From: Streptomyces hygroscopicus subsp. hygroscopicus
GTDB lineage: Bacteria > Actinomycetota > Actinomycetes > Streptomycetales > Streptomycetaceae
Direction of reading: 5' to 3'
DNA: 64,000 bases
Assembly: GCF_030269125.1 (NCBI RefSeq)
Contig: NZ_BSSM01000002.1
Coordinates: 186,001 to 250,000 of the forward strand
Within the stretch, counting starts at the first letter, position 1. Every line of letters begins with the position of its first letter. Position numbers and translations under genes: made by a program. Under the pieces are notes generated by a model. That model was not told the origin of the DNA, made no database searches, and saw only the letters and a program-made list of their open reading frames with translations. Shown one piece after another: positions 7,291 to 14,735 of this stretch.

Positions 7291-7986
7291 CTACCGCACC
7301 CGCACCGCCCGCACCCAGACCCCGTCCGGCGTCAGGTACTCGTCCACCTCCAGGCCGGCCTCCTCCAGCGCGGATTCGAACTGCTCCTTCGTCAGGGGCC
7401 GGGCGAGGAAGGTCTGCGTCCAGGTGCCGTCCGGGAAGTCGTACTCCACGTGGACCGAGTCCACTCCGTCCGCGACCGGGGTCACCGAGGCGATGCGTAC
7501 CGTGAAGCCGGCCGGGTCGACCCGTTCTCTCGGTACGTCGGTGTGGTAGTCCGCGCCCTCCCGCTGGATGAGTACGCAGCCGTTCTCGGCCACGTGGCGG
7601 GCGCAGGTGCGCAGCAGGCCCCGGCGCACCTCCTCGTCCCCGGCGTGGACGAGGAACGACGCGAGCATCACCACGTCGAACTTCTCGTCACCCAGGTCCA
7701 GTTGCTCGATCGGGCCGCATATGGTGCGCGCCCCCCGGACCCGGGCCAGCATGTCCGCGGACTCGTCCACCGCGGTGACCGTGAAGCCGCGCTCCAGCAG
7801 AGGGTGGGTCATACGGCCCGCCCCGCTGCCCAGTTCCAGGATGTGCGCCCCGGCCGGTACCGCCGCGGCGATGATGTCCGGCTCAGGCCCGATCGGCAGG
7901 CGCGTGTAGACCTCCACCGCGCAGCCGTCCGGGGTGATCGCGCCCGTGCCCGTGCCCTCGTATCCCTCACGCATCTCGACCGTCAT
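7291..7986 (-). CDS. Class I SAM-dependent methyltransferase
   Basis: The protein is 231 residues from ATG 7986 (the frame is open to 8064, and MREGYEG at 7974 is another possible start). The Rossmann motif I is HILELGSGAGRMTHPLLERG, motif II VTAVDESADML, and DEKFDVVMLASFLVHA is motif IV, with a C-terminal LTKEQFESALEEAGLEVDEY segment. This is a methyltransf_25/11-type small-molecule methyltransferase of unknown substrate. There is no membrane segment. It is divergent from the DUF6343 gene and separated by about 210 bp, so expression is probably independent. Confidence 0.9.
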   Translation of the reverse strand: MTVEMREGYEGTGTGAITPDGCAVEVYTRLPIGPEPDIIAAAVPAGAHILELGSGAGRMTHPLLERGFTVTAVDESADMLARVRGARTICGPIEQLDLGDEKFDVVMLASFLVHAGDEEVRRGLLRTCARHVAENGCVLIQREGADYHTDVPRERVDPAGFTVRIASVTPVADGVDSVHVEYDFPDGTWTQTFLARPLTKEQFESALEEAGLEVDEYLTPDGVWVRAVRVR

Positions 7987-8197
7987 GCCCGGAGAACGGA
8001 TCGCTCGCGCCCTCCCGTTCCCGTTCGACGCCAGTTCACCCGTTCGAGCGATGCGCCCCCGCACAGGAGCCTGCCGAGGCGGTCAGCCGCCGGACGGGAC
8101 CCCGCCGAGACGGCCCCCCGCCGCCCCACGCGGGGCGCTCGTCCTTGGTGCGCGCCGTCGGCCAGGAGAGTACGTTGCTGGGAGGAGTGGTGATCCG

Positions 8198-8536
8198 ATG
8201 CGTACGGGCAGTGAACCGGCGACCGCGCGCAGTGCTCTGCGGGCGCGGTTGTGGCTGAGTGTGTGGGGACTGGTCTGGACGGTCTTCGGCACGGCGGTGT
8301 TCGCGCTCGTCGGACGCCCCGGCTGGGCGATCGCCTGCGGGGTGCTGCTGCTGATCGTCACCGTCGACCTCGCCATGATCGTCCGACACCTCCGGCAGGG
8401 CCCGCACTACCAGCCGGGCCGCGACGTGCCGCCGTACCAACCGCCCGGCGACTACGGTACGGGCGGCCCCCGCCACCCCCGGTGGTCGCGGCGCGGGCCG
8501 TCCTACTCCCGGCCGCCGCGCCACCGGCACCCCTGA
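8198..8536 (+). CDS. DUF6343-type small membrane protein
   Basis: The 112-residue protein starts at ATG 8198, 10 nt after GGAGGAG. It opens MRTGSEPATARSALRARLWL, the signature start of DUF6343, followed by two hydrophobic helices (about residues 20-37 VWGLVWTVFGTAVFALVG and 41-60 WAIACGVLLLIVTVDLAMIV) and a basic, Pro/Tyr/Arg-rich cytosolic tail. Function is unknown; the family is restricted to actinomycetes. The two helices predict an integral membrane protein with the tail exposed inside by the positive-inside rule. Confidence 0.88.
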   Translation: MRTGSEPATARSALRARLWLSVWGLVWTVFGTAVFALVGRPGWAIACGVLLLIVTVDLAMIVRHLRQGPHYQPGRDVPPYQPPGDYGTGGPRHPRWSRRGPSYSRPPRHRHP

Positions 8537-8553
8537 CGGAGCCCGTCGGGCGT

Positions 8554-8934
8554 TCACCCGTCGAACCGCGCCGCCTTCAGATACTCCGGGTTGGGGTCCA
8601 GCGCCGCCGCCAGCCGGTAGTGGCGCTTGGCCTGGTCGGCGCGGCCCTGGCGCTCGTACGTGCGGGCGAGGGCGAAGTGTGCGAACGCGTTGTCCGGCTC
8701 CCGCTCCAGGACGATGGTGAACTCCAGTTCGGCGGGTCGCAGTTGCGCGGCGGCGAAGAAGGCACGCGCACGCAGCAGGCGGGCCGCGGTGTTCTCGGGA
8801 TGCGCGGCGATGACTCCGTCGAGCAGCTTCACCGCGCCCCGCGGATCCCGCGCCTGGAGCAGCCGCTCGGCGGCGCGGAAGTCGATGACATGCGTCTCCG
8901 GAGTGGGTCCGGGGGAACCGCTGGTCTCGGGCAC
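8554..8934 (-). CDS. Tetratricopeptide repeat protein
   Basis: The 126-residue protein starts at GTG 8934 with GGAAGGA 7 nt upstream. It is built of TPR helices: RDPRGAVKLLDGVIAAHPEN, TAARLLRARAFFAAAQLRPA, NAFAHFALARTYERQGRADQ and AKRHYRLAAALDPNPEYL, i.e. about three repeats with the usual A/G-x-x-F/Y and P spacing. No signal or catalytic motif is present, so it is probably a soluble scaffold or chaperone-like partner. It lies directly downstream of coaE on the same strand with about 50 bp between them, so the two may be co-transcribed. Confidence 0.88.
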   Translation of the reverse strand: MPETSGSPGPTPETHVIDFRAAERLLQARDPRGAVKLLDGVIAAHPENTAARLLRARAFFAAAQLRPAELEFTIVLEREPDNAFAHFALARTYERQGRADQAKRHYRLAAALDPNPEYLKAARFDG

Positions 8935-8983
8935 GGCAGAGTCCTTCCCTCGTTCCCGAGTTCCAACGCCCCCGCGGGGGTCG

Positions 8984-9610
8984 CTATTCCGCGGACCGGT
9001 CCTCGGCGGACGCGCCGTGGGCCCGTCGCACCAGGTCGTCCCAGACCGCGTCGACCCGCTTGCGCAGCGCGTCCAGGGGCACGTCGTTGTCGATCACGAT
9101 GTCCGCGATCGCGTGCCGCTGCTCGCGGGTGGCCTGGGCGGCCATCCGGGCACGGGCGTCCTCCTCGGTCATCCCGCGCAGCCGTGTCAGCCGGTCGAGC
9201 TGGGTCTCGGGACTCGCGTCCACGAGGACCACGAGGTCGTAGAGCGGTGCCAGGGCGTTCTCGGTGAGCAGGGGTACGTCGTGGATCACCACGGCGTCGG
9301 GTGCCGCGGCCTCCTCCAGCTCGCGGGAGCGGGCGCCGACCAGGGGGTGCACGATCGAGTTGAGGACGGCGAGCCTGTCGGGGTCGGCGAAGACGATCGA
9401 GCCGAGTCGGGGCCGGTCGAGGCTGCCGTCCTCGGCGAGGACGTCCGCGCCGAAGGCCTCGACCACGGCGGCCAGGCCGGGCGTACCGGGCGCCACGACC
9501 TCGCGCGCGATGCGGTCCGCGTCGATCAGCACGGCCCCGTGCTCCACGAGCAGCCGCGACACCTCGCTCTTGCCGGCGCCGATGCCGCCGGTCAGGCCAA
9601 CTTTCAGCAT
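8984..9610 (-). CDS. coaE: Dephospho-CoA kinase
   Basis: CoaE phosphorylates the 3' hydroxyl of dephospho-CoA, the last step of CoA synthesis, in the cytosol. The protein is 208 residues from ATG 9610, beginning [20 protein letters not shown] with the P-loop GGIGAGKS at 8-15. The family-typical [29 protein letters not shown] and [11 protein letters not shown] segments follow, then the [19 protein letters not shown] lid region. An in-frame upstream start at 9640 would add 10 residues not seen in the family, so the internal ATG is chosen. Confidence 0.96.
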   Translation of the reverse strand: MLKVGLTGGIGAGKSEVSRLLVEHGAVLIDADRIAREVVAPGTPGLAAVVEAFGADVLAEDGSLDRPRLGSIVFADPDRLAVLNSIVHPLVGARSRELEEAAAPDAVVIHDVPLLTENALAPLYDLVVLVDASPETQLDRLTRLRGMTEEDARARMAAQATREQRHAIADIVIDNDVPLDALRKRVDAVWDDLVRRAHGASAEDRSAE

Positions 9611-9705
9611 GAGCGGAAGCTTAGGCCCTGCCACCGACAACGGCAGGACCCGAGGCTCCGCGACGGCAGGCCCCGAAACCGGGACCGCGCTGACGGCCCC
9701 CGACG

Positions 9706-10644
9706 TCAGGCCTCCCCCTCACGCTCGGCCAGGAATCGCTCGAACTCGCGTCCGATCTCGTCGGCGGACGGGATCTCCACCGGTTCGGCGAGCATGTTGC
9801 CCCGGGTCTCGGCCCCGGCCGCCGCGTCGTACTGGTGCTCCAGGCCCTGCACGAGGGCGGTCAGCTCCTCGTCACCCTCCTGGACCTGCCGGTCGATCTC
9901 GGTCTGGGTGCGGCGCGCCTCCGTGCGCAGGGAGTGCGCGATGCCGGGCAGGACCAGGCCGGTGGCGGCGGTGATGGCCTCCAGGACGGTCAGCGCGGCG
10001 TCCGGGTAAGGGGAGCGGGCGACGTAGTGCGGGACGTGTGCGGCGACGCCCAGGACGTCGTGGCCCGCCTGCATGAGGCGGTACTCGACCAGCTGCTCCA
10101 CGCTGCCGGGCACCTGGGCCTCCTCGAAGGGGCTGGTGCGGCCGGGGATCAGGTCGACGCGGTTGCCGTGCGGGGTGAGGCCCACGGGGCGGGTGTGCGG
10201 GACGCCCATGGGCAGGCCGCTGAAGTTCACGGCGAGACGGACGCCGAGACGGTCGGCGATCTGCCGTACCGCCGTCGAGAAGCGCTCCCACTCCACGTCC
10301 GGCTCGGGCCCGGACAGCAGCAGGAAGGGCGCTCCGGTGGCGTCCTGGACGATGTGGACCTCGATGGCCGGGGTCTCGTAGTCGGTCCAGCGGTCGCGCT
10401 TGAAGGTGAGCAGAGGCCGGCGGGCCCGGTAGTCCACGAGCCGGTCGTGGTCGAACCGGACGACGACCTGGTGGGGCAGTGAATCGAGCAGCCGGTCGAC
10501 GATGAGGTCACCGGTGTCGCCCGCGTCGATGTATCCGTCGAAGTGGTAGAGCATGACAAGGCCGGCCGATTCCTGGGCGAGCGCCATGTCGACCACGGCG
10601 AGGCCCTTCGGCTCCCATGCGTACAAACCCTGCGGATCAAGCAC
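9706..10644 (-). CDS. PAC2-family (proteasome assembly chaperone-like) protein
   Basis: The protein is 312 residues from GTG 10644, with AGGAGGAG about 10 nt upstream. It has the PAC2 fold signature: [20 protein letters not shown] near the N-terminus, [37 protein letters not shown] and a long C-terminal helical part after [23 protein letters not shown]2 proteins are the bacterial relatives of eukaryotic proteasome assembly chaperones and are conserved in proteasome-bearing actinobacteria; the bacterial role is not established. It sits upstream of coaE on the same strand with about 95 bp between them. Confidence 0.93.
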   Translation of the reverse strand: MLDPQGLYAWEPKGLAVVDMALAQESAGLVMLYHFDGYIDAGDTGDLIVDRLLDSLPHQVVVRFDHDRLVDYRARRPLLTFKRDRWTDYETPAIEVHIVQDATGAPFLLLSGPEPDVEWERFSTAVRQIADRLGVRLAVNFSGLPMGVPHTRPVGLTPHGNRVDLIPGRTSPFEEAQVPGSVEQLVEYRLMQAGHDVLGVAAHVPHYVARSPYPDAALTVLEAITAATGLVLPGIAHSLRTEARRTQTEIDRQVQEGDEELTALVQGLEHQYDAAAGAETRGNMLAEPVEIPSADEIGREFERFLAEREGEA

Positions 10645-10740
10645 TGTGACCGCTCCTCCTCCTGATCTCTCTCTACAACACGGTCCGGAACGGGGGCATT
10701 CCCGTGACACGCCGGTGATCAGCGATCCCTCGGGGCCGTC

Positions 10741-10769
10741 TTGACGCTCCGTCAGCTGGTCCGTACCTT
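10741..10769 (+). promoter_or_regulatory. Predicted promoter of the beta-helix gene
   Basis: TTGACG (10741-10746), a 17-bp spacer and TACCTT (10764-10769) match the vegetative (HrdB-type) -35/-10 pattern closely. A transcript starting near 10776 would have a leader of about 64 nt before the ATG at 10840. Confidence 0.6.
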
Positions 10770-10839
10770 CACGGTGCGCCGTTCACCATCGCGGCCGTGA
10801 TTCATGTATGAGATCGCCCCGGAACAGGAAGGCACCCCC

Positions 10840-11802
10840 ATGCGCATATCCATGCCGCTCACCTCCCTGCTCGCCGCGGCCACCGCCACCGGTGGTCTGC
10901 TTCTCGCCGCACCGGGCCCGGCCGCCGCCGCCTCGACCGTCGAGGTGACGACCGCGGCCCAGTTGAAGACCGCCCTCGCGAACGCGCAGCCAGGCGCCAC
11001 GATCCATCTCGCGGACGGCACCTACACGGGCAACTTCGACGCGACCACGCCGGCCACGGCGTCCGCCCGCATCACCCTCACCGGCTCCGCCAGGGCCGTA
11101 CTCACCGCCGGCGGCGGCTACGGGCTGCATCTGGACGGCGCCTCCTACTGGACGGTCAGCGGACTGACCGTGACCGGCGGCCAGAAGGGCATCGTGATCG
11201 ACGCGGCCAAGGGCGTGATCGTGGACGGCGTCACGGTGCACGGCCTCGCCATGGAGGGCGTGCACTTCCGGCACTCCAGCACGGACGGCGTGATCAGGAA
11301 CTCGAGGATCTACGACACCGGGAACGACGGCGGCGGCATGGGCGAGGGCGTGTACGTCGGCACCGCCGGCACGCTGTCCGACAGGAGCGACCGCGTGCAG
11401 ATCCTCGGCAACACGATCGGCCCGGACGTGGGCGGTGAGAACGTGGACGTCAAGGAGGGCACGACCGGGACGCGGATCATCGGCAACACCTTCGACGGCA
11501 GCGGCCTGACCGGCACCAACTACGACGACTCCTGGGTCGACGTGAAGGGCAACGACGTCCTGGTCCAGGACAACACCGGCGCCCGCACCAGCAACGACGG
11601 CTACCAGACCCACACCCAGCAGCCGGGATGGGGCTGCGGCACGGTCTTCAAGGGCAACACGTCGACCCTGACGGGAGCCACGGGACCCACCCGGCTGGCC
11701 ATCGATGTCACCAACTACGGCACCGACTGCGAGACGACGGTCTACAGCTCGAACACGGTGACGGACGGCAAGGGCCTGACCAACGTCCAGGTGACCGGCT
11801 GA
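10840..11802 (+). CDS. Secreted right-handed parallel beta-helix protein
   Basis: The protein is 320 residues from ATG 10840, preceded by AGGAAGG. It has a Sec signal peptide (MRISMPLTSLLAAATATGGL, ending near APGPAAA-AS). The mature part is a run of short beta-strand coils (ITLTGSARAVLTAGGGYGLH, WTVSGLTVTGGQKGIVIDAA, GVIVDGVTVHGLAMEGVHFR, VQILGNTIGPDVGGENVDVK) typical of pectate-lyase-like or NosD/CASH folds. Two late cysteines (in GWGCGTVF and YGTDCETT) may form a disulfide. Polysaccharide binding or cleavage is likely, but no specific lyase catalytic set is evident. It has its own promoter and ends at a strong shared terminator. Confidence 0.9.
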   Translation: MRISMPLTSLLAAATATGGLLLAAPGPAAAASTVEVTTAAQLKTALANAQPGATIHLADGTYTGNFDATTPATASARITLTGSARAVLTAGGGYGLHLDGASYWTVSGLTVTGGQKGIVIDAAKGVIVDGVTVHGLAMEGVHFRHSSTDGVIRNSRIYDTGNDGGGMGEGVYVGTAGTLSDRSDRVQILGNTIGPDVGGENVDVKEGTTGTRIIGNTFDGSGLTGTNYDDSWVDVKGNDVLVQDNTGARTSNDGYQTHTQQPGWGCGTVFKGNTSTLTGATGPTRLAIDVTNYGTDCETTVYSSNTVTDGKGLTNVQVTG

Positions 11803-11877
11803 GGGGGTGCGGGGAACCGCGCGACAGGCCGCGTCGAACCCGCGGCGCCCGAGCGGCTGCGCCCACCCCGAAAAACC

Positions 11878-11912
11878 CTGAGGGGCCGCACCCAGAAGGT
11901 GCGGCCCCTCAG
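11878..11912. terminator. Bidirectional terminator between the beta-helix gene and rpsA
   Basis: A perfect 15-bp stem (11878-11892 with 11898-11912) closes a 5-nt CAGAA loop. It lies between two convergent genes, so it can serve both. A run of A precedes it on the plus strand (AAAAACC), giving a U-rich tail for leftward transcripts. Confidence 0.88.
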
Positions 11913-11952
11913 CGGCTGTGTCAGCTGACTGCCGAGCCTCAGCGGCCGGAGA

Positions 11953-13443
11953 TCAGCTCTGGCCACCCGCGAGCTTCTCGCGGAGCGCGGCCAGCGCCTC
12001 GTCCGACGCCAGGGCGCCGGAGTTGTCCGCACCCTCGGAGGAGTACGAACCGCCGGTCGCGGCCGGAGCCGCAGCCTCGCCGCCCTCGGCCGCGGCAGCG
12101 GCGTCGGCCTCGCGGGACTTGATGACCTGCTGCTGGTGCTGCTCGAAGCGGGACTGCGCCTCGGCGTACTGGCGCTCCCACTCCTCGCGCTGCTTCTCGT
12201 AGCCCTCGAGCCAGTCGTTGGTCTCGGGGTCGAAGCCCTCGGGGTAGATGTAGTTGCCCTGGTCGTCGTAGGACGCGGCCATGCCGTACAGGGTCGGGTC
12301 GAACTCGACGGCCGACGGGTCGGCGCCGAAGGACTCGTTGGCCTGCTTCAGCGAGAGGCTGATGCGACGACGCTCGAGGTCGATGTCGATGACCTTGACG
12401 AAGATCTCGTCGTTGACCTGGACGACCTGCTCCGGGATCTCCACGTGGCGCTCGGCCAGCTCGGAGATGTGGACCAGACCCTCGATGCCCTCGTCCACGC
12501 GGACGAACGCGCCGAACGGAACCAGCTTCGTGACCTTACCGGGCACGACCTGGCCGATCTGGTGGGTACGGGCGAACTGCTGCCACGGGTCTTCCTGGGT
12601 CGCCTTCAGCGACAGGGAGACGCGCTCGCGGTCCATGTCCACGTCGAGGACCTCGACGGTGACCTCCTGGCCGACCTCGACAACCTCGGACGGGTGGTCG
12701 ATGTGCTTCCAGGACAGCTCGGAGACGTGGACCAGACCGTCGACGCCACCCAGGTCCACGAAGGCACCGAAGTTGACGATCGAGGAGACCACGCCGGAGC
12801 GGACCTGACCCTTCTGGAGGGTCGTGAGGAAGGTCTGGCGGACCTCGGACTGGGTCTGCTCCAGCCAGGCACGGCGGGACAGGACCACGTTGTTGCGGTT
12901 CTTGTCCAGCTCGATGATCTTGGCCTCGAGCTCCTTGCCGACGTACGGCTGGAGGTCGCGGACGCGGCGCATCTCGACCAGGGAGGCCGGAAGGAAGCCA
13001 CGGAGGCCGATGTCGAGGATGAGACCACCCTTGACGACCTCGATGACGGTACCGGTGACGATGCCGTCCTCTTCCTTGATCTTCTCGATGGTGCCCCAGG
13101 CACGCTCGTACTGGGCGCGCTTCTTCGAGAGGATCAGGCGGCCTTCCTTGTCCTCCTTCTGGAGGACCAGGGCCTCGATCTCGTCGCCGACGGCCACGAC
13201 CTCGTTCGGGTCGACGTCGTGCTTGATCGAGAGCTCGCGGCTCGGGATGACACCTTCGGTCTTGTAACCGATGTCGAGCAGGACCTCGTCCCGGTCGACC
13301 TTCACGATGACGCCGTCGACGATGTCGCCGTCGTTGAAGTACTTGATCGTCTCGTCGATCGCGGCGAGGAAAGCTTCCTCGTTACCGATGTCGTTGACCG
13401 CTACCTGCGGGGTGGTGGCGGTGGTCTCGGTGCTGCTCGTCAT
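11953..13443 (-). CDS. rpsA: 30S ribosomal protein S1
   Basis: S1 binds mRNA at the small ribosomal subunit and helps initiation. The 496-residue protein starts at ATG 13443 (MTSSTETTATTPQVAVND). Four S1/OB repeats lie at about residues 38-108, 127-192, 213-281 and 298-367; the later two show the strong FGAFVDLGGVDGLVHVSELS and FGAFVRVDEGIEGLVHISEL signatures. The C-terminal 120 residues are acidic and Glu/Ala-rich instead of further S1 repeats, the usual actinobacterial form with four domains against six in E. coli. A good promoter lies at 13650-13678, giving a long leader of about 200 nt. Confidence 0.97.
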   Translation of the reverse strand: MTSSTETTATTPQVAVNDIGNEEAFLAAIDETIKYFNDGDIVDGVIVKVDRDEVLLDIGYKTEGVIPSRELSIKHDVDPNEVVAVGDEIEALVLQKEDKEGRLILSKKRAQYERAWGTIEKIKEEDGIVTGTVIEVVKGGLILDIGLRGFLPASLVEMRRVRDLQPYVGKELEAKIIELDKNRNNVVLSRRAWLEQTQSEVRQTFLTTLQKGQVRSGVVSSIVNFGAFVDLGGVDGLVHVSELSWKHIDHPSEVVEVGQEVTVEVLDVDMDRERVSLSLKATQEDPWQQFARTHQIGQVVPGKVTKLVPFGAFVRVDEGIEGLVHISELAERHVEIPEQVVQVNDEIFVKVIDIDLERRRISLSLKQANESFGADPSAVEFDPTLYGMAASYDDQGNYIYPEGFDPETNDWLEGYEKQREEWERQYAEAQSRFEQHQQQVIKSREADAAAAAEGGEAAAPAATGGSYSSEGADNSGALASDEALAALREKLAGGQS

Positions 13444-13649
13444 GTGGGAAAGGGCTCCGGTACGGACATTGAAGTCGTAGGTACTGCTTACGCCGGGAGC
13501 CCGTTTCGCTCTGCAGAAGCCGGACAGCCAAAGAAACGCCACCTTGAACACCGGGTGCCCGGTGGCGCCTCGACAACCGAGGGGACATACATACAGATGC
13601 GAGCGCAGCCTGCTACGTCTGAGGTGCGCAGGCCCGCAGCGCAACTTGT

Positions 13650-13678
13650 AGCATACGGGGGCAGCCGGACAGGGTCAA
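13650..13678 (-). promoter_or_regulatory. Predicted rpsA promoter
   Basis: On the minus strand TTGACC (13678-13673), a 17-bp spacer and TATGCT (13655-13650) form a near-consensus vegetative promoter. Transcription would start near 13643, leaving a leader of about 200 nt before the rpsA start, long enough for translational autocontrol of S1 as known in other bacteria (inference). Confidence 0.72.
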
Positions 13679-13822
13679 TGCGCGAAGGCGGACACCCGGC
13701 GCGGATCGCCGCATACCCGGCGCAAGAAAGTGCCCACGAGGCCGCGCGGCAGGGCCGCGTGACCCCTTCCATGACGTACCGCCATCCGGTGGGTCGGACG
13801 GAAGATTACGACGAGGGAGCCG

Positions 13823-14650
13823 ATCATCCAAGAGTCCGAACGGCCCGAGCCCGAGGGGTTCGAGCCCGAAGCCACCCGTCGTGACGCCGGTGTCGCGGAG
13901 AGCAGCCGGGCCAACCGGGGCTGGTGGGACCGCAACGCGGACGAGTACCAGGTCGAGCACGGCACGTTCCTCGGCGACGACCGCTTCGTGTGGGGCCCGG
14001 AGGGCCTAGACGAGGTGGAGGCCGAGCTGCTCGGACCGCCGGAGGAGCTGAAGGGCAAGGACGTCCTGGAGATCGGCGCGGGCGCGGCGCAGTGCGCGCG
14101 CTGGCTGGCCGCCCAGGGGGCCCACCCCGTGGCCCTGGATCTCTCGCACCGGCAGCTCCAGCACGCGCTGCGCATCGGCGGATCGTTTCCGCTGGTGTGC
14201 GCGGACGCGGGCGCGCTGCCCTTCGCGGACGGCTCCTTCGACCTGGCGTGCTCGGCGTACGGCGCGCTGCCGTTCGTCGCCGATCCGCGCCTGGTGCTGC
14301 GCGAGGTGCGCCGGGTGCTGCGGCCCGGCGGCCGGTTCGTCTTCTCGGTGACCCACCCGATCCGCTGGGCGTTCCCGGACGAGCCGGGCCCCGAGGGCCT
14401 ATCGGTGGCCGCCTCCTACTTCGACCGCACGCCCTACGTGGAACAGGACGAGGAGGGCCGGGCCGTCTACGTGGAGCACCACAGGACGCTCGGCGACCGG
14501 GTCCGGGACATCGTGGCCTCCGGTTTCCGGCTGGTGGACCTCGTGGAGCCGGAGTGGCCGGCCTGGAACAGCTCCGAGTGGGGCGGCTGGTCCCCGCTGC
14601 GGGGCGCCCTGATCCCGGGAACGGCCGTCTTCGTCTGCGAGCGGGACTGA
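13823..14650 (+). CDS. SAM-dependent methyltransferase, probably with a non-standard start codon
   Basis: The methyltransferase core is clear: KDVLEIGAGAAQCARWLAAQ is motif I, PVALDLSHRQLQHA motif II, and FDLACSAYGALPFVADPRLV motif IV, followed by RRVLRPGGRFVFSVTHPIRW. The first ATG/GTG/TTG in frame is GTG 13988, but the reading frame upstream encodes a family-like N-terminus (SRANRGWWDRNADEYQ, then FLGDDRFVWGPEGL) back to about 13823. The in-frame stop is at 13772-13774 and no standard start exists between. ATC codons at 13823 and 13826 follow GAGGGAG (13813-13819), so an ATC start is the best guess. It is divergent from rpsA; the substrate is unknown. Confidence 0.8.
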   Translation: MIQESERPEPEGFEPEATRRDAGVAESSRANRGWWDRNADEYQVEHGTFLGDDRFVWGPEGLDEVEAELLGPPEELKGKDVLEIGAGAAQCARWLAAQGAHPVALDLSHRQLQHALRIGGSFPLVCADAGALPFADGSFDLACSAYGALPFVADPRLVLREVRRVLRPGGRFVFSVTHPIRWAFPDEPGPEGLSVAASYFDRTPYVEQDEEGRAVYVEHHRTLGDRVRDIVASGFRLVDLVEPEWPAWNSSEWGGWSPLRGALIPGTAVFVCERD

Positions 14651-14735
14651 AACGCCCCCCTCCGGGGGACGCGGGGACGGGTTCGCCCGACCGGGGCCAC
14701 CGGGCGGGTCCGGGGGTCGTACGACACTGGGGACC

